From: Rhodococcus triatomae
GTDB lineage: Bacteria; Actinomycetota; Actinomycetes; Mycobacteriales; Mycobacteriaceae
Reading direction: 5' to 3'
NCBI RefSeq assembly: GCF_014217785.1
Contig: NZ_CP048814.1
Span: forward strand, 4,278,001 to 4,342,000
Length of the DNA stretch: 64,000 bases
Notes under the pieces: generated by a model
What the model saw: the letters and a program-made list of their open reading frames with translations, nothing else
Told to the model about the DNA's origin: nothing
The model's database searches: none
Translations under genes and position numbers: made by a program
Part shown: piece after piece, positions 16,365 through 23,482 of the stretch
Position numbering within the stretch: position 1 is the first letter of the stretch
Layout: each line of letters starts with the position of its first letter

Positions 16365-16721
16365 ATGTATGGAGATGAGTCAATTCCGGCAGATTTTATC
16401 GTGCCGAGGGAGTACCTTGCCCTGCAATCTGCTCGAGTGGACGAGATCGGCCCTTGGTTCTTCCCTGGAGAGCAAAGTCTGGAGATGCGGATTCGTGGCC
16501 TGCGGGAGAGATATCCCGAAGCGGTTCTTCTGCCATTCGCGAAACGCATGGACAACGACGATATCGCATGCTGGACCCCGCCGTTTCCCACTGTGTGCGT
16601 CCTCCACGATTTTTCGACATGGGGCTGGGAGCGGAGGCGTGAATTCCCAGATATCAGATCATGGCTGCATTGGGCGGTCGATGACATTCTGGATGCCACA
16701 ATATGGCGGCGTCGTACTTGA
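16365..16721 (+). CDS. Immunity-like protein, copy B (paralogue of 11221-11562)
   Basis: Protein of 118 residues closely matching the product of 11221-11562 over its whole length: both open MYGDxxxPxDFxVPRE(F/Y)LALQ and share NDDIACWTPPFPxVCVLHDFS and GWERR. The small differences show divergence after an older duplication or arrival of two related modules. ATG 16365 is chosen by alignment with copy A; the frame is open from 16314. The function is inferred as for copy A. Confidence 0.65.
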   Translation: MYGDESIPADFIVPREYLALQSARVDEIGPWFFPGEQSLEMRIRGLRERYPEAVLLPFAKRMDNDDIACWTPPFPTVCVLHDFSTWGWERRREFPDIRSWLHWAVDDILDATIWRRRT

Positions 16722-16727
16722 GGCATC

Positions 16728-16901
16728 GTGAGTGATCGGGTGTTGTATCTGAGGCTTTGGGCCGATTACGGATGTCCGCGTATCAACGAGGCAGGGCATG
16801 GTCCGATTTCGCTCGCTGCCAGGATGGCCGACAAACTGGCTGACGGCTCAAAGGCGGAGTACTACAGCGAGAGCCTGCTCCGCCGCATCGAGAATCCGTA
16901 G
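16728..16901 (+). CDS. Small uncharacterised protein at the island's right edge
   Basis: A 57-residue frame from GTG 16728 to TAG 16901, starting six bases after the stop of the immunity-like gene. The translation VSDRVLYLRLWADYGCPRI...RIENP is well behaved, with a helix-rich C-terminal half (AARMADKLADGSKAEYYSES). Codon use is like the neighbouring island genes. It may be the last gene of the array; function unknown. Confidence 0.45.
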   Translation: MSDRVLYLRLWADYGCPRINEAGHGPISLAARMADKLADGSKAEYYSESLLRRIENP

Positions 16902-16926
16902 CGAGTAGGTGGCTCCGCTCGACGCG

Positions 16927-17946
16927 TCACCGCCAGCCCAGCCCCGGCGCAACGTCCTTGACCACACTCTCGAGCACGTGCGCGTTGTACTCGACACCGA
17001 GTTGGTTCGGGATCGTCAACAGGAGGGTGTCTGCCTCGGCGATGGCCTCGTCACCTGCGAGCTGTGCGATCAGCTCGTCGGGTTCGCCGGCAAAACTGCG
17101 GCCGAAGACGGCGACCCCACCGTCGATATGGCCGATCTGATCGGCGCTGTCGACGTCGCGTCCGAAGTAGGCGCGATCGAGATCCGTGGTCAGCGGAAAG
17201 ATGCTGCGGCTTACGGATACCCGTGGCTCCCGCGCGTGTCCCGCATCCGACCACGCCTTGCGGAACGCTCGGATCTGCTCCGCCTGGGCAACGTGGAACG
17301 GCACGCCGCTGTCTTCCGTGAGAAGGGTCGAGCTCATCAGGTTCATGCCCTGCTCGGCAGCCCACACCGCGGTCGCTCGTGAACCCGCGCCCCACCAGAT
17401 GCGTTCACGCAGGCCGGGTGAGTGCGGCTCGATGCGGAGGGGGCCGTCGGGGTTGGGAAACATGGGGTCCGGATTGGGCTGCGCGAACTTGCGCCCCGAC
17501 ACGGCGGCCAGCATGACAGCGGTGTGCTGTCGGGCCATGTCCGCGTCTGTCTGACCGTCCTCGGGCACGTACCCGAAGTACTTGTATCCCTCGATCACCT
17601 GCTCCGGCGATCCCCGGCTCACCCCGAGTTGCAGACGCCCACCGGTTATCAGATCGGCAGCCCCCGCGTCCTCGGCGAAGTAGAGCGGATTCTCGTACCG
17701 CATGTCGATGACGCCGGTCCCGATCTCGATCCGCGATGTCCGCGCTCCGATCGCCGCGAGCAGCGGGAACGGAGAACCCTGCTGGCGGGCGAAGTGGTGC
17801 ACGCGGAAGTAGGCACCGTCGACACCGACCTCCTCGGCCGCAACCGACAGGTCGATCGCCTGCAACAGCGAGTCCGATGCGCTACGCGTCGCCGACCCCG
17901 GCGCGTCGCTCCAGTGGCCGAATGACAAGAACCCGATCTTCTTCAT
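16927..17946 (-). CDS. Luciferase-like FMN-dependent oxidoreductase
   Basis: LLM-class flavin-dependent enzyme of 339 residues. The opening MKKIGFLSFGHWSD, then EEVGVDGAYFRVHHFARQ, RIEIGTGVIDMRYENPLYFAEDAGAADLI and GRLQLGVSRGSPEQVIEGY are hallmarks of the bacterial luciferase superfamily group related to LuxA/alkanal monooxygenase-like proteins. The start is placed at ATG 17946, which puts it just after the upstream PIN/NYN gene on the same strand. The substrate is unknown. GC content is back to the genomic level here, marking the end of the island. Confidence 0.88.
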   Translation of the reverse strand: MKKIGFLSFGHWSDAPGSATRSASDSLLQAIDLSVAAEEVGVDGAYFRVHHFARQQGSPFPLLAAIGARTSRIEIGTGVIDMRYENPLYFAEDAGAADLITGGRLQLGVSRGSPEQVIEGYKYFGYVPEDGQTDADMARQHTAVMLAAVSGRKFAQPNPDPMFPNPDGPLRIEPHSPGLRERIWWGAGSRATAVWAAEQGMNLMSSTLLTEDSGVPFHVAQAEQIRAFRKAWSDAGHAREPRVSVSRSIFPLTTDLDRAYFGRDVDSADQIGHIDGGVAVFGRSFAGEPDELIAQLAGDEAIAEADTLLLTIPNQLGVEYNAHVLESVVKDVAPGLGWR

Positions 17947-17960
17947 AGGTGGTTCAACAA

Positions 17961-18386
17961 TCAACTAGTTCGATTGTTCCCGCGGGAGCGATCTGCCGGG
18001 AGAACGCTCCGTGGGCCCGTCACGTCTGCACCGAGTGCTTCCACTCTCGTACGCAGTTCCCGGTCGGCGGTGACCACGACACATCGGCGACCTTCCAGCT
18101 CGGCCACGAGTTCGACTATTCGATCGTCGCCTGAACCGGAGGCGCTGACCACCTGAACAGTAGGAGTGGAATCGACACCGCGGGCGGCGCCCTCCACGAC
18201 GAGTACGACGGTCACGGGCGGCGCCAAGTCTGCGATACCGGTGTGGACGAGGTCGGCCAGCGCATCGCGTAGGCGCTCGTTGGCGGCACGCCGGTCGCGC
18301 CACCAGCCGTCCGGTCGGGAGCCGACGACGTTGGCCGCATCGACCACCACCACGGAGCAGGTCCGATCAGCAGTCACGACAGCCAC
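17961..18386 (-). CDS. PIN/NYN-domain putative ribonuclease (YacP-like)
   Basis: Protein of 141 residues. The fold marks are VVVVDAANVVGSRPDGWW at the N-terminus (Asp of the metal site), a central VTVVLVVEGAA strand, SGSGDDRIVELV and a late VVTADRELRTRVEALGADV, which together match NYN/PIN nucleases of the YacP/Rae1 type. Acidic residues for two-metal catalysis (D, D-D, D) are preserved. It is likely co-transcribed with the oxidoreductase 14 bases downstream. RNase activity is inferred from family. Confidence 0.75.
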   Translation of the reverse strand: MAVVTADRTCSVVVVDAANVVGSRPDGWWRDRRAANERLRDALADLVHTGIADLAPPVTVVLVVEGAARGVDSTPTVQVVSASGSGDDRIVELVAELEGRRCVVVTADRELRTRVEALGADVTGPRSVLPADRSRGNNRTS

Positions 18387-18487
18387 AGTAGCGGCGAATC
18401 GCGGAGTCGGCTGCTGTTGGATGAAGACGTGAACCTGGTGCCGGTGATGGCCCGTACCCCGTTTCAGTCGATGCCGAGATCGTCACG

Positions 18488-18967
18488 GTGAGTGTCGAAG
18501 CTCCTGAAGTCGGCGTAGTTTCATTGGGATACGAAGTCTGGTGTCGGTTCCGAGAGCTGAAGCGAGATCGCGAGTCGCCGAAGGAGATCCGGGTGAAAGT
18601 TGAGCTCGGCGGCGTCGCGCGACGTGGCCATCTCGTCCGGGTACGTCGGGATGGAGTCGCGTTCGACGCGGTGTGGGACGGCGAAGACATCGATGCCGCA
18701 GGCGGTCAGGTGGACGTCGAACTCGATATCCCCGAAGTAGTGACAGGTCATCGTGTGGCCGATTCGAACCTGCCGACCGGAGTAGCGGTCCGAGGCGGGA
18801 AGCTTGTGGTGACCGGTGTCGTGCTGGCCGAGCCGGATATGGGAGTGGTGGTGCTCGACCTCCGGCCGGGTGTGGTGCTCGTGGAGTGGGACTCAGGCCC
18901 AGTCGACTACGGGAGCCGAGTCCAGATCAGTGTGGCGGCACTTCACCTTTATCCGACAGGTGTGTGA
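18488..18967 (+). CDS. Uncharacterised 159-residue protein
   Basis: Read from GTG 18488. The protein is strand-rich, with many valines (GHLVRVRRDGVAFDAVWDG, VVVLDLRPGVVLVEWDSG), consistent with a beta-barrel or beta-sandwich. No family was recognised. The stop overlaps the ATG of a 20-residue frame (TGATG). An immunity-like role is possible because of the nearby island but is not supported by sequence. Confidence 0.55.
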   Translation: MSVEAPEVGVVSLGYEVWCRFRELKRDRESPKEIRVKVELGGVARRGHLVRVRRDGVAFDAVWDGEDIDAAGGQVDVELDIPEVVTGHRVADSNLPTGVAVRGGKLVVTGVVLAEPDMGVVVLDLRPGVVLVEWDSGPVDYGSRVQISVAALHLYPTGV

Positions 18968-19029
18968 TGGCTGATCGAATGGAGATCGACTTCGAGAGGG
19001 CCGGCCGGGTGGCGGCGGCGATCAGGTGA
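18967..19029 (+). CDS. Very short frame, possible WXG100-like stub
   Basis: A 20-residue frame coupled by TGATG to the gene before it. The start MADRMEIDFERAGRVAAAIR has the heptad-like spacing seen at the N-terminus of WXG100/ESX proteins, but the stop arrives before any WxG motif. It may be a truncated remnant or noise. Confidence 0.25.
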   Translation: MADRMEIDFERAGRVAAAIR

Positions 19030-19047
19030 GCTGTCCGCGTTCCGGCA

Positions 19048-19079
19048 CCCGCATCTAGACTCGCCCGCATCTAGACTCG
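19048..19079 (+). promoter_or_regulatory. Tandemly duplicated 16-bp promoter segment upstream of exonuclease III
   Basis: CCCGCATCTAGACTCG occurs twice, back to back. Each copy contains TAGACT, a good actinobacterial -10 hexamer (19056-19061 and 19072-19077). The second lies eight bases before the GTG at 19086, so the transcript would be leaderless; the first would give a short leader. Confidence 0.6.
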
Positions 19080-19085
19080 ACTGTC

Positions 19086-20012
19086 GTGCGTATCGCGACG
19101 TTCAACATCAACGGGATCCGTGCGGCGCAGCGCCGCGGCTTCGAGGACTGGCTGCGAGCCCGCTCGCCCGATGTCGTCGCCCTGCAGGAGGTGCGCGCTC
19201 CGGCGTCGGCGATCCCGGACGGGGTCTTCGGCGAGCACCATCTCACCTACGAGGAAGGCACGGTTCCCGGCCGGAACGGCGTCGCCGTCCTCACCCGCAA
19301 GGAGCCCGAGGCGGTGCGGTCGTGGAGTGGAACGGCTCTACTGCGCCATCCCGGCGACGATCATGTCGAGGCGATCGACCTCGAGGCCGCTCCGCTCGCT
19401 CGGGGGCTGAAGGAGTTCGCGGATCAGGGACGCTACGTCGAGGTCGATCTCGCGGACGCGCCGATCACCGTCGCTTCCCTCTACCTCCCCAAGGGCGGTT
19501 TGCCCGAGCACCTGCAGAAGCCAGGACGCATGCGGGAGGCCCCGGACGGGGGAGCACGATACCAACGCAAGATTCGCTTCCTCGATGCGTTCGCCCGTCA
19601 ACTCGCCCGCTCGCGGCGCACCGCCCGCGCGGCGGGCCGGGAGTTCCTGCTGATGGGCGACCTCAACATCGCCCACACCCGCCACGACGTGCGCAACTGG
19701 CGCCGCAGCAACCAGGCCGAAGGATTCCTCCCCGAGGAACGCGAATGGTTCTCCTCGATCGTGTCCCCGCGCACCTTGGTGGACGTGGTGCGCCGCCATC
19801 ACTCGGACGTCGACGGCCCGTACTCGTGGTGGTCGTGGATGGGGCAGTCCTTCGCCAACGACGTGGGGTGGCGCATCGACTACCACCTCGCCACTCCCGC
19901 TCTCGCCCGCGCGTCGATCTCCGCGGGCACCGATCGAGATCCGGCGCCGGACCGCCGGATCAGTGACCACGCACCGGTCGTCGTCGACTACGACCTCGAC
20001 GGCCTGCCGTAG
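19086..20012 (+). CDS. xthA: Exodeoxyribonuclease III / AP endonuclease
   Basis: DNA-repair nuclease of 308 residues in the endonuclease/exonuclease/phosphatase fold. Motifs in order: ATFNINGIRAA, VVALQEVRA (catalytic Glu), the ASLYLPKG strand, LLMGDLNIAHT (Asp/Asn), GWRIDYHLATP and the closing ISDHAPVVVDYD with the catalytic Asp-His. The length is slightly above E. coli XthA (268) because of an insertion near PGRMREAPDGGARYQRK. GTG 19086 follows duplicated -10 boxes. Its stop is followed by a palindromic repeat and then the convergent Wadjet operon. Confidence 0.92.
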   Translation: MRIATFNINGIRAAQRRGFEDWLRARSPDVVALQEVRAPASAIPDGVFGEHHLTYEEGTVPGRNGVAVLTRKEPEAVRSWSGTALLRHPGDDHVEAIDLEAAPLARGLKEFADQGRYVEVDLADAPITVASLYLPKGGLPEHLQKPGRMREAPDGGARYQRKIRFLDAFARQLARSRRTARAAGREFLLMGDLNIAHTRHDVRNWRRSNQAEGFLPEEREWFSSIVSPRTLVDVVRRHHSDVDGPYSWWSWMGQSFANDVGWRIDYHLATPALARASISAGTDRDPAPDRRISDHAPVVVDYDLDGLP

Positions 20013-20019
20013 AGTCGCT

Positions 20020-20082
20020 GCCCACTCATGTGCACCGATTGTTCCAGCCGTGCTCTCGAACCTTCGAGGGCGAAGGCCGAAC
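20020..20082. repeat. Left direct repeat of the Wadjet locus, with palindromic element copy 2
   Basis: Bases 20020-20073 match 28059-28112 over 54 bases with one difference (GCCCACTCATGTGC versus GCCCACTCATCTGC at the start). Inside it, 20041-20082 forms an imperfect palindrome centred on CTCGAACCTTCGAG. It lies between the convergent stops of xthA and jetD, so it can also act as a terminator. Confidence 0.8.
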
Positions 20083-20119
20083 AAAGTACGAGCATCCGGG
20101 CTCTCGGACCGTTCCAGAC

Positions 20120-21256
20120 TCAGGACATCCGCTCGAGGTTTCCCAGAACGTACGGCCACGGGATGCGCTCCTGCTCGAGTCGCAGGTTCTCCGCGCGCAC
20201 CATTTCCCATGCCGAGAACTCGTCCGGCGTGAGGTCGGTGAGTTCCACTCCGGTGGGCTTCGGCTCCGGCACTGCCAGATCTTTCCATCGGTTCAGGGTG
20301 TCCGGGTTCATCATCAGGCTGCGGACGTCGCGAATGTGGTGCCGGAACCGGTGGAGGATGGCGAATCCGTGAGTATCCAGATCTCCCCGATACCAGACCT
20401 CGGCCCGGGGGAGCCACGGTAGGGAGATCAACTCGGTCACCGAGTAGCCGTTGCCGTGGATGGCCATCGTGGCGGTGCGGTCAGGAAGTGCATGTATGCA
20501 CTCCTTGTTCTCGAGAACCAGAACCACTTTCGGTGCCAAGGGCAGCGCAGCCAACTCGTCGAGTGACGCCGCGAACACCCGCGGTGCACCGGGCAGTAGG
20601 CGACGGTCGAGTACCGCGACGTCAGCAAGTGTCGGCAATGTTCGAATGCCCAGGTCGCGGCTGCCGCGGAATCCCTCGAGGAGAGATTCGAGCAGTCCGC
20701 GACGGTTACCCACCCACTTGGTGTGCACACCGGGAATCGGGAGCTGTCGAATCAGCAGTGCCGAGTGCGGGTTCTCGAGCAGCCACGTCAGCGTGGCGAG
20801 CAGGCGATCGAAATCGGTGTCGGTCAGCGTCTCCCACTTCGCGACAGTCGACGAGACGGCAAGGGCAGCGCGCGAATCCGTTGTGGATCCCAGCAACCGA
20901 GCGCGACGGTCGAGTAGCGTGCCCCACTGCGTGCCCACGCCTGCGGACCGCGCGATCTGTTCAGCGCCCCTCAACTCGATCCGAATCGGAACCTCTTGCG
21001 TTCCGTAGCTCGGCCAGCGGCGGGTGGCCCACTCCACTGTCCCGGCCCCGGCGTAATCAAGCCAGGTACGCACCCACGCTCGCGCGCCGTCGGGATCCTC
21101 GTGGACTCGATTCTCCGTCGGCGGATGCAGAGCAATCGACAGCGAATCGGATCCGGCGGCGACAGGATCTGCGAGCCAGCGTTGTCGCCGCGATCGGTAT
21201 GCGGTCGACGCCTTGGCAGCGACTGCAGATATCGGAACGGGTGGTAGGTGCTTCAC
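20120..21256 (-). CDS. jetD: Wadjet component JetD (DUF3322/DUF2220, TopoVI-like nuclease)
   Basis: Protein of 378 residues, the nuclease of the type I Wadjet anti-plasmid system, which cuts circular DNA after the SMC motor has extruded it. The N-terminal DUF3322 portion precedes a C-terminal Toprim-like DUF2220 portion with KVVLVLENKECIHAL (Glu) and WYRGDLDTHGFAIL (Asp-x-Asp, metal binding), so the active site looks intact. GTG 21256 overlaps the jetC stop (GTGA). It is the last gene of the operon, ending beside the left repeat. Without an intact JetC it should have no motor to work with. Confidence 0.9.
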   Translation of the reverse strand: MKHLPPVPISAVAAKASTAYRSRRQRWLADPVAAGSDSLSIALHPPTENRVHEDPDGARAWVRTWLDYAGAGTVEWATRRWPSYGTQEVPIRIELRGAEQIARSAGVGTQWGTLLDRRARLLGSTTDSRAALAVSSTVAKWETLTDTDFDRLLATLTWLLENPHSALLIRQLPIPGVHTKWVGNRRGLLESLLEGFRGSRDLGIRTLPTLADVAVLDRRLLPGAPRVFAASLDELAALPLAPKVVLVLENKECIHALPDRTATMAIHGNGYSVTELISLPWLPRAEVWYRGDLDTHGFAILHRFRHHIRDVRSLMMNPDTLNRWKDLAVPEPKPTGVELTDLTPDEFSAWEMVRAENLRLEQERIPWPYVLGNLERMS

Positions 21257-22203
21257 CGGATGCCCGCCTCCCGGGTTGCGGGCACCTCGTCTGCGACATT
21301 CCCCCGTTCGGCGTTCTCCCAATCGATGATCGCGATGTGTGAGCTGCGGCCGTCGCTGTTGCTGACTGTCGCAGCGCCTCCGATGTACTCCTCGAGGGTC
21401 TGGAGCAGTTTCAACGGGGTGGCGAGAACCATGTGAAAACCGAACTGTGCGAACACGTCCAGCGCGCGCCGCGTGTAGGCGGAGTCGGCTCGGTCGAAGG
21501 CTTCGTCGAGGATCACCGTGCCATAGCGTGGACGCTCCGCACCGTCTGGCGCCAACTGATACCGCAAGGCCGCGGCAAGACAGAAGAACACCAGCTTCTG
21601 AGCCTGTCCGCCGGACAGGCCGGAGCTGGAATCGTGATAGTTGCGCACCTCGCCGTCAGAGTCCACCTCCACTCCGACGAACCCGACGTGCAGGCGGGTG
21701 TCCAGTACCTGCCGACGCCATCGTTGATCAGCAGGTTCGCTGGAGGCGAGCCGGTCCAATACCGCAGACATGTGAGTGAAACGTTGTTCCGATGCCGGAC
21801 GGTCCTCCTCCGTCCACTCGCCGCTGGTGATTCTGTTCAAGCTGTCGAGGAATTCGGCCGCAGCCGGAGAACGACGTTCACGCACATCGATCCTCAGCCA
21901 TCGGTCCCGATCGAACGGTGAGCGGCGCAGTGATTCGTTCACCGGGTCGATGCGGGAACGAATCTCACCGGGCGCCCTGCGGATCGCACGCGCGAGCTCC
22001 CCGATGTTCCGAGAAGACTGGTCGTCGAGGAGCTCGAAGAACCTCTCCTCGTACCGGGGAAGCCCGTCTGCCCGCAGCCTCTGGAGCAGCGCGAGTGCGT
22101 CGTCGACGTACTCGGGTTCGGGGCGCAGGTCGCCACCACGCCCGGACCAGCCGGCCAGGTACTTCGTGAGGACGCCGATGATGCGTGCATTCGTCGTCGA
22201 CAA
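21253..22203 (-). pseudogene. jetC: jetC, C-terminal fragment (downstream of the IS)
   Basis: Distal about 316 codons of the SMC-like ATPase JetC. It contains the ABC signature of the head domain, SSGLSGGQAQKLVFF, the Walker B YGTVILDEAFDRAD and a D-loop, ending in IDWENAE. The reading frame begins immediately inside the target duplication (TTG at 22203), so it has no natural start. Any product would lack Walker A and the coiled coils. The stop overlaps jetD. Confidence 0.9.
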
Positions 22204-22244
22204 TGAGGGGCTGGAAAGTTCTCGGACAGCGAGATTTGGTTATC

Positions 22245-23141
22245 TCAAGCCGCCTGATTCTGCTGGAACCACGCGGACTCTACTTCGTTCGGCGTGTGGT
22301 AGTCAATTCCGGAGTGCAGACGAATCTGGTTGTACCGCAACTCGATATAGCGGGTGATATCCCTTCGAGCGTGTTCCCGGGTCGGGTATTGAGTGCGGTT
22401 CACGCGCTCATTCTTCAGGGTTCCATTGAAAGATTCCGCCCAGGCATTGTCATAGCAAGTTCCCGTGCGGCCTACCGATCGCACGATGCCGAGTTCTTGT
22501 GCCACTGAGGCGAATTCAGCGGAAAGGTACTGGCTGCCGCGGTCGCTGTGGAATATTGTTCCTTCGACCATGATGGGCAGGTTCCGGATGGCCATGCGCA
22601 GGGCGTCGGTCACCAATTCGGTGCGCATATGGTCCGCCATCGCGTACCCGATCACCTTCTTCGAATAGCAGTCGAGCACGGTGGCCAGATAAAGCCACCC
22701 TTCCCAGGTACGGATATAGGTGATGTCACCGACGAGCTTGCGTCCCGGCGCGTCGGCGGTGAAGTCGCGTGCCACCAGGTCGGGCAGGTCGGCGGCGTCG
22801 CCGGCGATGGTGGTGACCGGTCGGAACGGCCGGGGCTGGCACGGCACCAACCCCAGCTCACGCATGATTTTCCGAACGGTGTCCGGATCGACCTGGGTTC
22901 CCCACCGGGCGAGCTGGGCGTGGACGCGGCGGTAACCGTAGGTGCTGTCGGAATGATCGAAGCAGAACCGGACTTCTGCTTCGAGGATTTCCCGCCACCG
23001 CGCGGTGGCCGAGGGTTTCCGGCTTCGCCAGTCATAGAATCCTGAGCGGGAAACTCCTGCCCACCGGCACATATCGACCACAGCGTAATTGCCTTCTTCG
23101 GACGCGATGAACGCGTACTTGACCGTTACCGGTGCTTCTTC
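22245..23141 (-). CDS. IS3-family transposase OrfB (DDE integrase)
   Basis: Catalytic half of about 298 codons, from the region where it joins OrfA by -1 frameshifting (near GCGAAGAAG) to the stop at 22245. HTH_21 region STYGYRRVHAQLARWG; DDE residues in VGDITYIRTWEGWLYL, FHSDRGSQYLS and NAWAESFNGTLKNE; the closing YNQIRLHSGIDYHTPNEVE is typical. The first plain ATG is at 23072, so the full product is probably the OrfAB fusion. No internal stops. Confidence 0.9.
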   Translation of the reverse strand, partial: EEAPVTVKYAFIASEEGNYAVVDMCRWAGVSRSGFYDWRSRKPSATARWREILEAEVRFCFDHSDSTYGYRRVHAQLARWGTQVDPDTVRKIMRELGLVPCQPRPFRPVTTIAGDAADLPDLVARDFTADAPGRKLVGDITYIRTWEGWLYLATVLDCYSKKVIGYAMADHMRTELVTDALRMAIRNLPIMVEGTIFHSDRGSQYLSAEFASVAQELGIVRSVGRTGTCYDNAWAESFNGTLKNERVNRTQYPTREHARRDITRYIELRYNQIRLHSGIDYHTPNEVESAWFQQNQAA

Positions 23142-23425
23142 GCGAAGAAGGCCACCGATTTTCCCAGGAAGCGGTTCTCGTCCTCCAGTTCCCGGACCCG
23201 CCGCTCCAATTCCTTCAAGCGGGCACGTTCCGGCAAAGACAACCCGGTATCCGCTGCCGAGTTCGTGCGCTGGAGCTGTTTCACCCAGTTCCGGATCGTC
23301 TGATCGGTTACCCCGCAATCGCGCGCGACATCGGCGATCGGCCGAGACTTCTCGAACACCTCACGTGCCGCCGTTTCCCGGAACTCCGGGCTGAACTGAC
23401 GCGACTTCTTCTGTGCCACAAACAA
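23126..23425 (-). CDS. IS3-family transposase OrfA
   Basis: Protein of 99 residues with an HTH domain (FSPEFRETAAREVFEKSRP... DCGVTDQTIRNWVKQL) and a zipper helix (LKELERRVRELEDENRFLGKSVAFF). It overlaps OrfB in the -1 frame by about 16 bases at the programmed-shift region. Confidence 0.9.
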   Translation of the reverse strand: MFVAQKKSRQFSPEFRETAAREVFEKSRPIADVARDCGVTDQTIRNWVKQLQRTNSAADTGLSLPERARLKELERRVRELEDENRFLGKSVAFFAKKHR

Positions 23426-23482
23426 CTCCGTTCAGTCACCCAAATCTTACTTTGGGTCGCTGTCCGAGAAAGTTCCGGCACC

